Assembly: GCA_035260525.1 (NCBI GenBank)
Contig: DATFVB010000172.1
Location: forward strand, 1 to 33,763
Direction of reading: 5' to 3'
DNA length: 33,763 nucleotides
Origin: Thermoanaerobaculia bacterium
GTDB lineage: Bacteria > Acidobacteriota > Thermoanaerobaculia > UBA5066 > DATFVB01
Shown: in pieces, positions 1-8,441 of the stretch
Layout: the number at the start of each line of letters is the position of its first letter
Numbering within the stretch: position 1 is the first letter of the stretch
Position numbers and translations under genes: made by a program
The notes under the pieces: model-generated
The model's database searches: none
What the model saw: only the letters and a program-made list of their open reading frames with translations
What the model was told of the DNA's origin: nothing

Positions 1-671
1 CGCCAGGTCGCATCGAAGAGGAGCAGCATCGCAACGATTGCGGCCGGATATTCGGAAAGAACGGCCCATCCGGCCAGGAATCCGGCGAGCGCGGGATGCC
101 ACGGCTTCTCCTCCGGACGATGAAGGCACTCGAACGCGAGATAGAGAAGCGCCGCCGTCCAAGCGTGCGAGAAGAAAGAGCGTGAATAGACGAGCCAAGG
201 GGTACCGAAAGCGAGAGCGAAAACAACGGACGGAATCCACCGAGGATCCATACGCGACCGACGGAGCCGGCGTGAAAAAACCAGCAGTGCGAAAACACCG
301 ACGCTCGAGACCGTCAGCAGGCGAATCACGAAGAGAATTGGCACGAGCGTCGTCTCGCTTGCGGGTCCGGTAAAGAGCCGGATGAGCGCGTATGCCGGAA
401 CCGCGGCAAAGGACAGACCGGGAGCCTTGTTCGAAAAGAACTCGCCCCGAAACACCGACCTGTCCTCGTGATACCCGAACTTGGCCAACTCGGGGCCGAT
501 CGACAGGCTCCCCCGATCGACGATCGACACCACGAGATCGAATCGACTAAGCTCGTTGGGATTTCGATAGTGCGGAAACAGGTTCACGCAGAAGACGGTT
601 GCAAACGCAAAGCTCGCAAGGACGATTGCGACGGCTCTGACGGAGAAACGAGACTGCGCCTCGTGGTTCAA
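1..671 (-). CDS. GT-C type membrane glycosyltransferase, C-terminus cut by window edge
   Basis: An uninterrupted minus-strand frame runs from a TTG at 671 off the left edge, about 223 residues. An in-frame TAG lies five codons upstream, so the start is close to TTG 671, with a weak AGG ribosome site. The peptide has an N-terminal membrane segment, an acidic extracytoplasmic loop with NPNELSRFD and FFSNKAPG motifs, then several hydrophobic segments. This layout is typical of phospholipid-carrier-dependent GT39-like glycosyltransferases, polytopic inner-membrane enzymes that use polyprenyl-phosphate sugars on the periplasmic side. Substrate cannot be told. It diverges from the GT2 gene at 698 with only 26 bases between them. 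Base composition is visibly AT-richer than all other genes here, with more A/T-ending codons, a possible sign of transfer. Confidence 0.7.
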   Translation of the reverse strand, partial: MNHEAQSRFSVRAVAIVLASFAFATVFCVNLFPHYRNPNELSRFDLVVSIVDRGSLSIGPELAKFGYHEDRSVFRGEFFSNKAPGLSFAAVPAYALIRLFTGPASETTLVPILFVIRLLTVSSVGVFALLVFSRRLRRSRMDPRWIPSVVFALAFGTPWLVYSRSFFSHAWTAALLYLAFECLHRPEEKPWHPALAGFLAGWAVLSEYPAAIVAMLLLFDATW

Positions 672-679
672 TCGTCGCC

Positions 680-686
680 TATTCTA
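680..686. promoter_or_regulatory. Overlapping divergent -10 boxes
   Basis: The 26-base gap between the two divergent glycosyltransferase genes contains TATTCTA. Read on the plus strand it gives TATTCT (680-685), and on the minus strand TAGAAT (686-681), both -10-like. No clear -35 was found for either. The plus-strand gene also has AAGGA (686-690) seven bases before its ATG, so the plus-strand promoter may lie elsewhere. Confidence 0.3.
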
Positions 687-697
687 AGGAACTTCGC

Positions 698-1450
698 ATG
701 AGCCGCCCCGCCGAGCTCGACGGGCGCAAGGTCGTCGTCGTCATGCCCGCCTACAACGCGGCGAAGACGCTCGAGCGCACGCTCGCCGACGTGCCGAAGG
801 AGTGGGTCCACGAGATCATCCTCGTCGACGACGCCTCGAAGGACGGCACGGCGGATCTCGCGCGGAAGCTCGGCCTGAAGGTCGTCGTCCACGAGCGCAA
901 CCGCGGCTACGGCGCCAACCAGAAGACCTGCTACCGAGAGGCGCTCGCCGCCGGCGCCGACGCGGTCGTGATGGTGCACCCCGACCATCAGTACGACCCG
1001 CGCGTGCTGCCGCAGCTCGTCGCGCCGATCCTCGCGGGCGAGAGCGACGCCGTCTTCGGCAGCCGGATGCTCGGCGGCCGCGCGCTCGAGGGCGGCATGC
1101 CGCGCTGGAAGTACTACGCCAACGTCTTCCTGACGGCGTGCGCGAACGCGGCGTTCCTCCGCTACTTCACGGAGATCCACAGCGGGCTCCGCGCCTACTC
1201 GCGCCGCTATCTCGAGTCCGTGCGCCTCGAGGCGAACTCCGACGACTTCATCTTCGACACGCAGATCATCGCTCAGGGCGTCGCGCGCGGGATGCGCTTC
1301 CGCGAGATCCCGATCGAGACGCGATACTTCGACGAAGCCTCGCAGATCAACTTTCGGCGCTCGACACGCTACGGCTTCTCGATCCTCTGGGTGCTCGTCG
1401 AGTTCAAGCTCCGGACGTGGGGAGTCTGGAAGAGCGCGATCTTCCGGTGA
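698..1450 (+). CDS. Family 2 glycosyltransferase (DPM1/polyprenyl-sugar-synthase-like)
   Basis: A 250-residue soluble GT-A enzyme. The N-terminal nucleotide-binding strand VVVVMPAYNAAKTLERTL (residues about 12-29), ILVDDASKDGT, the GYGANQKTCYREAL segment and the metal-binding region VHPDHQYDP are all in family order. The usual DXD is here HPDHQYDP, common in this subfamily. There is no C-terminal membrane domain, so it probably works at the inner face of the membrane, moving a sugar from a nucleotide donor to a polyprenyl or glycolipid acceptor. The ATG is preceded by AAGGA at good spacing. It sits beside two membrane proteins with probable glycan roles (1-671 and 1721-4099). Its stop codon overlaps the first bases of a strong hairpin. 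Exact substrate unknown. Confidence 0.85.
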   Translation: MSRPAELDGRKVVVVMPAYNAAKTLERTLADVPKEWVHEIILVDDASKDGTADLARKLGLKVVVHERNRGYGANQKTCYREALAAGADAVVMVHPDHQYDPRVLPQLVAPILAGESDAVFGSRMLGGRALEGGMPRWKYYANVFLTACANAAFLRYFTEIHSGLRAYSRRYLESVRLEANSDDFIFDTQIIAQGVARGMRFREIPIETRYFDEASQINFRRSTRYGFSILWVLVEFKLRTWGVWKSAIFR

Positions 1451-1499
1451 GCGGCCGGCCGGCGAACCCGACGGGCTCCGGAGAGCCGGCCGGCCGCTC
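1449..1499 (+). terminator. 15-bp-arm perfect hairpin at the end of the GT2 gene
   Basis: GAGCGGCCGGCCGGC (1449-1463) is repeated as its exact reverse complement at 1485-1499, with a 21-base loop that itself contains CCCGACGGG. The stem starts inside the TGA stop codon at 1448-1450. There is no T-tract, so it is not a classical intrinsic terminator; it may end or protect the transcript's 3' end. Confidence 0.5.
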
Positions 1500-1545
1500 C
1501 TCTCCGATTGGGGAAGGAAGGGAGGATCGAGCGATCTTCGCTTCA

Positions 1546-1684
1546 CCTCTCCCCTCGTGGGAGAGGTCGCGACGGAGTCGCGGGTGAGGGGGCGGATCTC
1601 TCCACCCTCACCCGGCGCCCTCGCGGACGCCGGCCTCCGCCGCCGCCGAGGCTATGGCGGACGCGTCTCCCATCGAGGGAGAGG
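1546..1684. repeat. Inverted pair of CTCTCCC/GTGAGGG intergenic repeats
   Basis: Within the 270-base gap between 1450 and 1721 there are two copies of a short palindromic repeat in opposite orientation. The first is CTCTCCC-CTCGT-GGGAGAG followed by a GTCGCGAC spacer and GGGTGAGGG (to 1590). The second runs CCCTCACCC (1605) to GTCTCCCATCGAGGGAGAGG (ending 1684). Further copies lie at about 16343-16390 and 26706-26770. Repeats of this pattern are scattered through intergenic DNA of many GC-rich bacteria. No coding function is supported here, although an open frame passes through. Confidence 0.65.
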
Positions 1685-1720
1685 CGAAGACCTGAGCTGC
1701 GGAACGACCCGACGCGAGCC

Positions 1721-4099
1721 GTGAAAGTCAAGGATCGGCTCCTTCCGCTCGGCATTCTCGCGCTCTTCTTCCTTCCTCTCCTCCCGCTCGTCACGGGAGC
1801 GCGCCTGCTCTGCTTCCGGGACGCGTTCATCACTCACTTTCCGATCGCGCAATGGGCCGCGGCGCGCGAGCGCGCGGGCGTCGTTCCGTTCCTCGACTTC
1901 GCCGCCTCGAACGTCGAGCCGCTCATCCCGAACCCGAACACCGTCACGCTTTACCCGACGCATCTCCTCTACCGGGTCCTCCCCGCGCCCGCCGCCTTCG
2001 ATCTGCACCTGCTGCTCCACGTCGTCTGGGCGTTTTTCGGCGCCGCCGTCCTCGCGCGAAGGCTCGGCGCGTCCCGCCGCGCGTCCTGGATCGGAGGCGC
2101 CGGGTACGCGTTCTCCGGGCCGTATCTGTCGTATGCCGCCGCGTTCACGAACGCCGCCGCCGCGGCGGCCTGGGCCCCGTGGGCGGTCGCGGAAGCGGTT
2201 CGCCTCGCCCGTGCGGGCGAGCGCAGGCTTCCGCAGCTCCGTTCCGCGCTCGCTCTCGCGATCGCCCTCGGTCTGCAGCTCCTCGCGGGCGAGCCGGCGA
2301 TCTCCGCCTGGACGGTCGCGGCCTGCGCGATTCCGATCCTGATCGCCCTCGGGCGGAGCACTCGACGCGGGCTTCGCGCCGGCGCGGCCGCCGTCGGCGC
2401 GGGGCTCGGGGCGCTCCTCCTCGCGGCGCCGCTCCTGCTGGCGACGCGCGCCGCGGTGCCCTGGTCGTTCCGCGGCGAGCATCTCTTCTCGCGCGACCAG
2501 TTCAACGCGGCGGCAAACGTCCCGATCCGGGCCGTCGAGAGCGTGTTCCCGCTCGTCTTCGGATCGCCCCGGCCTCTCGTCTCGGGCGCCTTCTGGGGAT
2601 ATCGCCTCTTCGACTCGCTTCAGCCGTATCTGTGGTCCCTGAACTTCGGGCTCGCGGGTCTGCTTCTCGTCATCTCCGCGCTCGCGATCCCGGCGTTTCG
2701 CGGGCGCTTCGCGGTTCGCGCGGCTTTCGCCGCGGCGATCCTTTTTCTCCTTCTTTCGTATGGTTTCCGCACGCCGCTCTTCGAAGCCCTCTGGGCGATC
2801 CCGCCGCTTCGCCACTTCCGGTATCCGGTCAAATTCGCTCTCCCCGCGGCGCTGGCGATCTCGTCGCTCGCGGCGCTCGCCGCCGACGCGTGGACGGAGC
2901 GCGTTTCGACCCGAGCTCTCTCGCGGGCGGCGATCGGGGCCGGAGCGCTGCTGCTCGCAGGCGCCGGCCTGGTCTTCGGCGCGCCGTCGGCGTTTCGCGG
3001 GCTCCTGGCGCCGGCGTTCCGGGGACTCGCGTTCGGCCCCGACCGGGTCCTCCCCGGAATATCGAGCACGATCGCGATCGACGCGCTCTGCGGGGCCGGC
3101 GCGATGGCGCTCGTCGCGCTCGCCGCCGCCCGCCCGCCCGGGCGCGGCCGGCTCCCGCTCTTCCTCGGGGCGGTGCTCGCGACACTCCTCCCCTCCGGAT
3201 GGCCGCTTTTCGTGTCGGTTCCGTCGGCGCCGTACGTCGCGCGGCCGGCGCTCGCGTCCGCAGCCGCCGCGTCCGGCCGAACCTGGGTCGGCGGCCTTCC
3301 CGAATTCACGGTCGTGAAGTACGGAATGCGGCACGCCTTCGCCGCCGACGACGTCGGCGGCCTGATCGAGACGGGGCGCGCGGAGCTGTGGCCCCTGACC
3401 GGGATTCCCGACGGGCTCCAGTACGCCTACGACAAGGACCCGGACGGCTCGTACGGTTTCCTCGATCGCGTCTTCTTCGAGGCGGTCGCGGCGAAGCCTC
3501 CGGACGAACGGGCCCGGCTGCTTTCGGCGGCGTCCGTCGGCTCGGCGATCACGGATTCCGCAGCGATCCTGCCGGGGTTCCGCCCCCGCGTCGCCGCGAG
3601 CCTCTCGGGGCGTCGCGTGTACGTCTGGGAGGCTCTGCGGCCGATTCCGATCGTGCGGGCCTCGTCCCGGATCTTCCGCCGGACATCCCTCTCCGGCACC
3701 GTCGATCTCGTCGCCTCCTCCCGCTTCGATCCCGCCGCCGACGTCGTGCTGCGGGGTCCGGATCGTGATCCGGCGGGCCCGCCTCCCGATGCGAAGGTCG
3801 CGCGCTTCCGCGAAATCGGGAACGGGTTCTCCGCGGATTTCGACAGCTCCTCCGGCACCGTCGCGGTTTTCGCCGCGACGTACTTCGAGTACTGGCGGGC
3901 CACGATCGACGGCGCCCCCGCTCCCGTCGAGATCGCCAACGGAACCTTCTGCGGCGTGCGGGTGCCGGCGGGACGCCACCGCGTCGCGCTCTTCTACGAC
4001 GAGCGGCCGTTTCGCGCGGGCGCGTTCCTCGGCCTCGCCGCCGCGGTGGTCATATTTCTCTTTTCCCTCACCGGGCACGCAACTCGGCTGAAAAGCTGA
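1721..4099 (+). CDS. YfhO-family polytopic membrane protein
   Basis: About 792 residues from GTG 1721. The frame stays open further upstream, but that part is repeat DNA and reads as low-complexity Arg/Pro, so the GTG just before the first hydrophobic segment (KDRLLPLGILALFFLPLLP) is preferred. There are roughly a dozen membrane segments with a large soluble C-terminal part. The N-terminal loop with FRDAFITHFPIAQ and PNPNTVTLYPTHLLY, and the C-terminal YFEYWRATIDGAPAPVEIANG followed by a VPAGRHRVALFY beta-structure and a last membrane helix, are the hallmarks of the YfhO family. In Firmicutes a family member is implicated in glycosylating lipoteichoic acid; here a role in lipid-linked sugar transfer to an envelope glycan is inferred from fold and neighbours. 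It follows the GT2 gene on the same strand. Confidence 0.75.
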   Translation: MKVKDRLLPLGILALFFLPLLPLVTGARLLCFRDAFITHFPIAQWAAARERAGVVPFLDFAASNVEPLIPNPNTVTLYPTHLLYRVLPAPAAFDLHLLLHVVWAFFGAAVLARRLGASRRASWIGGAGYAFSGPYLSYAAAFTNAAAAAAWAPWAVAEAVRLARAGERRLPQLRSALALAIALGLQLLAGEPAISAWTVAACAIPILIALGRSTRRGLRAGAAAVGAGLGALLLAAPLLLATRAAVPWSFRGEHLFSRDQFNAAANVPIRAVESVFPLVFGSPRPLVSGAFWGYRLFDSLQPYLWSLNFGLAGLLLVISALAIPAFRGRFAVRAAFAAAILFLLLSYGFRTPLFEALWAIPPLRHFRYPVKFALPAALAISSLAALAADAWTERVSTRALSRAAIGAGALLLAGAGLVFGAPSAFRGLLAPAFRGLAFGPDRVLPGISSTIAIDALCGAGAMALVALAAARPPGRGRLPLFLGAVLATLLPSGWPLFVSVPSAPYVARPALASAAAASGRTWVGGLPEFTVVKYGMRHAFAADDVGGLIETGRAELWPLTGIPDGLQYAYDKDPDGSYGFLDRVFFEAVAAKPPDERARLLSAASVGSAITDSAAILPGFRPRVAASLSGRRVYVWEALRPIPIVRASSRIFRRTSLSGTVDLVASSRFDPAADVVLRGPDRDPAGPPPDAKVARFREIGNGFSADFDSSSGTVAVFAATYFEYWRATIDGAPAPVEIANGTFCGVRVPAGRHRVALFYDERPFRAGAFLGLAAAVVIFLFSLTGHATRLKS

Positions 4100-4137
4100 A
4101 TCCGAGGCATCGACGTTCGAGTCCGGCGAGGACGGCG

Positions 4138-4262
4138 AAGCGCGTCGAGACGCGAGCCCGACGGGATGCGGCTCGCCCGCGGTGACCGCAGGCGTACTGA
4201 AATAGTACGTCGGAGGGAGACGCGGGTGAGACGCGCCCGTCCGGCTCGATGTATCGCCGCGC
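4138..4262 (-). repeat. 3'-end hairpin repeat, copy C (downstream of arnD)
   Basis: A roughly 125-base imperfect hairpin. Outer arms are CGAGCCCGACGGG (4153-4165) and CCCGTCCGGCTCG (4236-4248), and the tip is CGTAC-TGAAATA-GTACG. On the minus strand it starts a few bases after the arnD stop (4266), in sense orientation. It matches copies at 5174-5300 and 25856-25982 and shares its tip with 5368-5445. No T-tract follows, and no coding function is supported. Confidence 0.75.
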
Positions 4263-4265
4263 CCG

Positions 4266-5159
4266 CTACCACCCGGAGGCGACCGTTCCGGCGCGTCCCG
4301 GAAGCGTGATCGCCGCGATGGTCCGCACGGGGAGCTCCGCGAGTCGCTCCCTCGCCTCGATCCCGAACGTCTCCATCGCGACGAACTCCGCTCCGCGGCT
4401 CTTCCAGTCGTCGAGGAGCCGTTCGAACCACTCCCGGTACGGCCCCCCCTCGACTTCCGTGTGGATCGTATGGACGGCGTCTCCCCGCGGCGCGCCGGCG
4501 AACCAGCGCCTCAGGTCGTCGGGCCCTCGGAATTCGGGATCTCCCAGCTTCTCGTCGAGCGTCGGAAGCGTCGACGGGATCTCCGGGATCGCGGACGCCG
4601 CGCCGCCGACCCGCGGCCGGAAGGGGCCGCCTTCCCGGGTGTCGGACGTGTACAGGAGCGGGTACTTCTCCCGCTCGGCGAGATAGGCCTCCGAGACCGT
4701 CCACCCGGGGCACGCCGAAGCGTGCGCGTCCGAGCCCAAGATCGCGCGATACTCCTCGTGGAGGCGCCGGTATTCCGACGCGACCCGCTTCGCCGTCCAG
4801 CGCGGCAGCCCGTCGTGCCAGCCCACGTGGTCCCAGGCGTGCACGCCCGTCTCGTGCCCGGAGGCGGCGACGGATCGAATCTCGGCGCGGCAGGTCTTGC
4901 CGATTATCGGCGCCGGCAGGAGCGTTCCCGAAAGCATCGTTCGCAGCGGATAGAGGGACGGGGCGCGCGAGCGAAGCATCTTCCGGAGGAACCCCTTTCG
5001 CGTGAAGACGCGCAGCGCCGCGCGCCCCGACCGGTCCGGGCCGAGCGAGAAGAAGAACGTCGCGCGGATCCCCTTCTTCTCGAAGAGCGCCAGCAGCCGG
5101 GGGATTCCGCGCCGCGTCCCTTCCGCGGTGTCGCAGTCGACTTTCAGCGCAATGCGCAT
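4266..5159 (-). CDS. arnD: 4-deoxy-4-formamido-L-arabinose-phosphoundecaprenol deformylase
   Basis: A 297-residue NodB-fold deacetylase that fits E. coli ArnD along its length. It removes the formyl group from undecaprenyl-phosphate-L-Ara4FN, giving the Ara4N donor used by ArnT, at the inner membrane. Visible landmarks are LKVDCDTAEGTRRGIPRLL at the N-terminus (ArnD has LRIDVDTFRGTREGVPRLL), FFFSLGPDRSGR, the metal-site region HETGVHAWDHVGWH (residues about 102-115), SDTREGGPFRP, and HTIHTEVEGGPY near the C-terminus. ATG 5159 is chosen because an earlier in-frame start lies inside the flanking repeat. It is last in the arn block and separated from the dehydrogenase gene by 313 bases of repeats, so it may have its own promoter, though none was recognised. 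Confidence 0.92.
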   Translation of the reverse strand: MRIALKVDCDTAEGTRRGIPRLLALFEKKGIRATFFFSLGPDRSGRAALRVFTRKGFLRKMLRSRAPSLYPLRTMLSGTLLPAPIIGKTCRAEIRSVAASGHETGVHAWDHVGWHDGLPRWTAKRVASEYRRLHEEYRAILGSDAHASACPGWTVSEAYLAEREKYPLLYTSDTREGGPFRPRVGGAASAIPEIPSTLPTLDEKLGDPEFRGPDDLRRWFAGAPRGDAVHTIHTEVEGGPYREWFERLLDDWKSRGAEFVAMETFGIEARERLAELPVRTIAAITLPGRAGTVASGW

Positions 5160-5173
5160 GATCAGAGATCGGA

Positions 5174-5300
5174 CGCGGCGATGCATCGAGCCGGGCGGGC
5201 GCGTGCGCCGCGACCCGCGGCCTTAACGTACGCGCCGGTACGCCGCGGCCGCGGGCTCGGACGCCCGCATCCCGCCGGGCTCGCGCCTCGCCGCGCCTCG
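5174..5300 (+). repeat. 3'-end hairpin repeat, copy A
   Basis: Outer arms CGAGCCGGGCGGG (5187-5199) and CCCGCCGGGCTCG (5271-5283); inner arms CCCGCGGC (5214-5221) and GCCGCGGG (5248-5255); tip CGTAC-GCGCCG-GTACG. Compared with copy B the arm pairs change together (a G-C pair here, A-T there), which supports a structured DNA or RNA. This is the one copy not in sense orientation behind a stop codon: it sits upstream of arnD, head-to-head with copy D. The 313 bases between arnD and the dehydrogenase gene hold only copies A and D. Confidence 0.75.
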
Positions 5301-5367
5301 GGGCCCGCGCCCCCAGGCCGGGCTGACGGCGTGTCGACCGACGAGGCGCGGCCAGACGTGGTGGAAG

Positions 5368-5445
5368 ACGGGTTCGGCGGGCCGGCCGGCGGTGAAGGCG
5401 TACTGAAGACGTACGTCGAGCCGCCGGCCGGGCCGACGGACCCGT
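5368..5445 (-). repeat. Diverged hairpin repeat, copy D (downstream of the ArnA-type dehydrogenase gene)
   Basis: Two 25-base arms at 5368-5392 and 5421-5445 are complementary at 22 of 25 positions. The loop carries CGTAC-TGAAGAC-GTACG, sharing AGGCGTACTGAA and GTACGTCG with copy C. It lies 27 bases past the stop codon of the dehydrogenase gene and in its sense orientation. Without a T-tract it is not a textbook terminator, but it could block 3' exonucleases or end the transcript before arnD. Confidence 0.65.
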
Positions 5446-5472
5446 ATAACGCCGCGCATGGTCCGCGCCGCC

Positions 5473-6501
5473 TCACGGCACCGGAGGTTTGCGACCGGTG
5501 AGATAGAAGTCCAGCGTCATCTGCAGCGCCGTGTCGAAGTCGATGCGCGGCTCCCAGCCGAGGATCTCCCTCGCGCGGCGGATCGACGGGACGCGCGTGG
5601 CGATGTCCTGGTAGCCGGGACCGTAGTAGTCCGCGGCGGACACGTCCACGATCTCGGCGCGGCGGCCGATCTCCTCGTAGCCGGGATACTTCGCGACGGC
5701 GGCCTTGAGCTTCTCGGCGAGCTCGCGGATCGAGAGGTCGCTCTCGGGATTGCCGAAGTTGAAGATGCCGCCGTTGGCCTGGTCTTCGTGGGCGATGATC
5801 CGCATGAGCCCGTCGATGCCGTCGGAGATGTAGGTGAACGAGCGGCGCTGCCACCCGCCGTCGACCAGCTTGATCGGCTCGCCGTAGAGGATGTTGTGCA
5901 GGAACTGCGTCAGCACGCGCGACGACCCCTCCTTCGGCGAGTCCACGTTGTCGAGGTTCGGCCCGAACCAGTTGAACGGGCGGAAGAGCGTGAATCGCAG
6001 GCCCTCCGACTGGCCGTAGGCCCAGATCACCCGGTCGAGGAGCTGCTTGCTGCACGAATAGATCCAGCGCTGCTTCGAGATCGGCCCGTACACGAAGTTC
6101 GAGCTCTCCTCGTCGAACTCGGGATCGGGACACATCCCGTACACCTCCGACGTCGACGGGAAGATCACCCGCTTCTTGTAGCGCACGGACTGCTTGATGA
6201 CGCGGAGGTTCTCCTCGAAGTCGAGCTCGAAGACGGCGATCGGCTGGCGCACGTAGGTCGCCGGCGTCGCGATCGCGACGAGCGGGAGCACCACGTCGCA
6301 TTTCTTGACGTGGTACTCGATCCACTCCTTGTTGATCGCGATGTCGCCCTCGAGGAACTGGAATCGGCGGTCGGCGAGGAACGGCTCGATCTTGTCGCTC
6401 GCCATGTCGAGACCGTACACGTGCCAGTCCGTCGACGTGAGGATTCGTTCGGTGAGCGCGTTGCCGATGAAACCGTTGACGCCGAGGATCAGGACCTTCA
6501 T
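5473..6501 (-). CDS. arnA: UDP-glucuronate oxidative decarboxylase (ArnA C-terminal-domain type), stand-alone
   Basis: A 342-residue short-chain dehydrogenase very close to the C-terminal half of E. coli ArnA. It oxidises and decarboxylates UDP-glucuronate with NAD+ to UDP-4-keto-pentose, the first committed step of L-Ara4N synthesis. Seen: nucleotide-binding GVNGFIG (residues 7-13), [27 protein letters not shown] with S118/E119 at the places of ArnA Ser433/Glu434, Y148-x3-K152 (Tyr463/Lys467), [25 protein letters not shown], and R308 near the place of Arg619. In Gammaproteobacteria this domain is fused behind the formyltransferase. Here it starts at ATG 6501, overlapping the formyltransferase stop by 4 nt (ATGA), so the pair is a split ArnA that stays translationally coupled. 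Confidence 0.93.
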   Translation of the reverse strand: MKVLILGVNGFIGNALTERILTSTDWHVYGLDMASDKIEPFLADRRFQFLEGDIAINKEWIEYHVKKCDVVLPLVAIATPATYVRQPIAVFELDFEENLRVIKQSVRYKKRVIFPSTSEVYGMCPDPEFDEESSNFVYGPISKQRWIYSCSKQLLDRVIWAYGQSEGLRFTLFRPFNWFGPNLDNVDSPKEGSSRVLTQFLHNILYGEPIKLVDGGWQRRSFTYISDGIDGLMRIIAHEDQANGGIFNFGNPESDLSIRELAEKLKAAVAKYPGYEEIGRRAEIVDVSAADYYGPGYQDIATRVPSIRRAREILGWEPRIDFDTALQMTLDFYLTGRKPPVP

Positions 6502-7418
6502 CGATTCTCCTGCTGCATGCGGGCGACCCACTGGGCCGCGGTCATCTCGGGTTTTCCCTCCCGCTGCAGGACGAGGATCTCGATGTAGCGGTCGTCGCCG
6601 CAGCAGACGAGAAGGCGAGGCCCTTCGACGTTGATCTGTCCGGGATACGCGTCGTGGACCGACAGCCCCGGGAGGCGGGTCCTCCAGACGAACGTCTTCC
6701 CTCCGAAGAGGTCGGTGTAGGCGCCGGGATACGGGTGCGTCACGGCGCGCACGAGATCGTGCACGCGCCCCGAGGGGCGGTTCCAGTCGATCAGCCCGTC
6801 CTCCGGACGTCGGCGGCCGCGGTAGAAGCCGTCCTCGAGATTCTGGGGACGCCGCGGCGCCGCGCCGCGCTTCAACGCGTCGAGCTGCCGATCGAGGATC
6901 CGGACGGCGGCCTCGGTGACCCGCTTCTGGACCTCGAAGGCGGTGTCGTCCGGCCCGATCGGGACCTTCTCCTGGTCGACGATCGGGCCGGCGTCCGCCT
7001 TCTCGACCATCTGGTGGAGGGTCGCGCCCGTCTCCTTCTCCCCTTCGAGGACCGCCCAGTTGACCGGCGCGCGGCCGCGGTACTTCGGGAGCAGCGCCCC
7101 GTGCATGTTGAAGGCGCCCAGGCGCGGGAGCGCCAGGACCTCGCGCGGCAGCAGCTCGCGGTAGTAGAAGGAGAAGACGATATCGGGAGCGAGCGTGCGC
7201 GCGTGGAAGAGCTCCTCCGCGGTCCACCGGACGTCCGTCCAGCAGGGGATCCCGTGCGACGCGCACAGCGACGAGAGCGACGGCGGCCAGCCCCCGGGCC
7301 CCGGCGGGTCGGAGTACGTGTAGCACCCGACGACCTTCTCTCCGCGCCCGATCAGGTGCTCGAGACAGCGGTATCCGAGATCGGAGAACCCGAAGACGAG
7401 GATTCTTTCGTCGCTCAT
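6498..7418 (-). CDS. arnA: UDP-L-Ara4N formyltransferase (ArnA N-terminal-domain type), stand-alone
   Basis: A 306-residue formyltransferase matching the N-terminal half of ArnA. It uses N10-formyltetrahydrofolate to formylate UDP-L-Ara4N in the cytoplasm, needed before ArnC transfer. Evidence: [14 protein letters not shown], the active-site stretch [20 protein letters not shown] with N104 and H106, and D142 in [10 protein letters not shown], equivalent to ArnA Asn102/His104/Asp140. A C-terminal OB-like domain follows ([18 protein letters not shown]). Length equals one ArnA half. It overlaps arnC upstream and the dehydrogenase downstream by 4 nt each. The dehydrogenase half is a separate gene, so the two activities are not in one chain as in E. 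coli; a complex between the two products is possible but cannot be seen. Confidence 0.93.
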   Translation of the reverse strand: MSDERILVFGFSDLGYRCLEHLIGRGEKVVGCYTYSDPPGPGGWPPSLSSLCASHGIPCWTDVRWTAEELFHARTLAPDIVFSFYYRELLPREVLALPRLGAFNMHGALLPKYRGRAPVNWAVLEGEKETGATLHQMVEKADAGPIVDQEKVPIGPDDTAFEVQKRVTEAAVRILDRQLDALKRGAAPRRPQNLEDGFYRGRRRPEDGLIDWNRPSGRVHDLVRAVTHPYPGAYTDLFGGKTFVWRTRLPGLSVHDAYPGQINVEGPRLLVCCGDDRYIEILVLQREGKPEMTAAQWVARMQQENR

Positions 7419-8386
7419 GCGGAGGGAGCTCCATATTCGCGGCGCACCGAGAACCGGGGGCGGCGGCGCACCTCATGATAGATCCGGCCGATGTACTCGC
7501 CGACGATTCCGAGGCCGGCGAGGAGCACTCCGACGACGGTGAAGAGGATCGCGAACAACGTGAACACCCCCTCGACTTCCGCGCCGACGATGAGCCGCCG
7601 GATGCCGAGGAAGATGCCGAACCCGACGCCTCCGGCGGCGACGACGAAGCCGAACAGCGTGAAGATCTGGAGCGGGACGACGGAGAAGCCCGTCATCAGG
7701 TCGAAGTTCAGGCGCAGCAGCCGGTAGAGGGAGTACTTCGATCGCCCGGCGGCGCGCTCGGCGTGCGCCACTTCGACCTCCGTCGGACGCCGCGAGAACG
7801 ACTGCGCGAGCGCCGGGATGAACGTCGCGTTCTCCTCGCACGCGTTGATCTCGTTGACGACGTCGCGCGAATACGCGCGCAGCATGCAGCCGTAGTCGGA
7901 CAGGCGCATCCCGGTGATCGCGCCCGTCACGCGGTTGACCATGCGCGACGCGGCGCGGCGGAACCACGAATCCTTCCGCTGCCGGCGGATGCCGCCGACG
8001 ACGTCGTATCCCTCGTCGATGCGGGCGAGGAGCTTCGGGATCTCCTCGGGCGGGTTCTGGAGGTCGGCGTCGAGCGTGACGACGACCTTCCCGCGGGCGC
8101 GCTGGAAGGCCGCGAGGATCGCCGGATGCTGTCCGAAATTCCGCGAAAGCTCGAGCGCGCGGACCTTGCCCGGGTGCGCCTCGACGAACGAGCGCAGGAT
8201 CGAGAGCGAAGCGTCGCGGCTCCCGTCGTCGACGAAGAGCACCTCGTACGGACGGCCGACACGATCGAGCACCGGCAGGAGCCGCGGCAGGAGCGCCGGC
8301 AGGTTCTCCTGCTCGTTGTAGACGGGGATCACCACCGAAATGTCGGGTCGCTCGGTCAAATCGGCGCTAATCCTAACCGATTCCAA
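7415..8386 (-). CDS. arnC: Undecaprenyl-phosphate 4-deoxy-4-formamido-L-arabinose transferase
   Basis: A GT2 enzyme with two C-terminal membrane helices that transfers Ara4FN from UDP to undecaprenyl phosphate. The match to E. coli ArnC is strong: [100 protein letters not shown] and, after the helices, [20 protein letters not shown]. The start is uncertain: TTG 8386 (323 residues) or TTG 8359, which gives an N-terminus as short as E. coli ArnC and has AGGA upstream. A TAGGAT -10-like box (8375-8370) and the palindrome CCAACAGTTGG (8383-8393) lie here, so arnC might have an internal promoter. It is 57 bases downstream of arnB and its stop overlaps the formyltransferase start. Confidence 0.93.
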   Translation of the reverse strand: MESVRISADLTERPDISVVIPVYNEQENLPALLPRLLPVLDRVGRPYEVLFVDDGSRDASLSILRSFVEAHPGKVRALELSRNFGQHPAILAAFQRARGKVVVTLDADLQNPPEEIPKLLARIDEGYDVVGGIRRQRKDSWFRRAASRMVNRVTGAITGMRLSDYGCMLRAYSRDVVNEINACEENATFIPALAQSFSRRPTEVEVAHAERAAGRSKYSLYRLLRLNFDLMTGFSVVPLQIFTLFGFVVAAGGVGFGIFLGIRRLIVGAEVEGVFTLFAILFTVVGVLLAGLGIVGEYIGRIYHEVRRRPRFSVRREYGAPSA

Positions 8387-8398
8387 CAGTTGGCGCGT

Positions 8399-8441
8399 GG
8401 CGCGCGGAACTCGCCGGTCCGGCTCGATGCATCCGCGCGCC
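8399..8441 (-). repeat. Short variant of the hairpin repeat just after arnB
   Basis: Perfect 10-bp arms, GGCGCGCGGA (8399-8408) and TCCGCGCGCC (8432-8441), enclose CTCGATGCAT and an inner GCCGGTCCGGC palindrome. On the minus strand it begins two bases after the arnB stop codon and carries the ATGCATCGAGCCGGAC start seen in copy B, but lacks the CGTAC tip. It lies inside the arn block, between arnB and arnC, where it could attenuate read-through. Confidence 0.55.

Noticed and set aside
1508-1720. 71-codon N-terminal extension of the YfhO-like protein
   Set aside because: It is encoded by the CTCTCCC repeat pair and is Arg/Pro-rich; GTG 1721 directly precedes the first membrane helix.
1652-4078. 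Minus-strand open frame of about 808 codons opposite the YfhO-like gene
   Set aside because: Arg/Glu-rich shadow with no domain; the plus strand encodes a clear membrane protein with family motifs.
5181-5300. Small conserved peptide starting MHRAGRARA in hairpin repeat copies A and B (also 25863-25982)
   Set aside because: Copy C has ATA in place of the start codon and loses the frame, copy D differs, and the base changes follow stem pairing rather than codon position.
4100-5472. arnD flanked by repeats as a possible mobile cassette
   Set aside because: There are no ends typical of a transposon, no target duplication was seen, and the same repeat occurs after genes that are not flanked on both sides.
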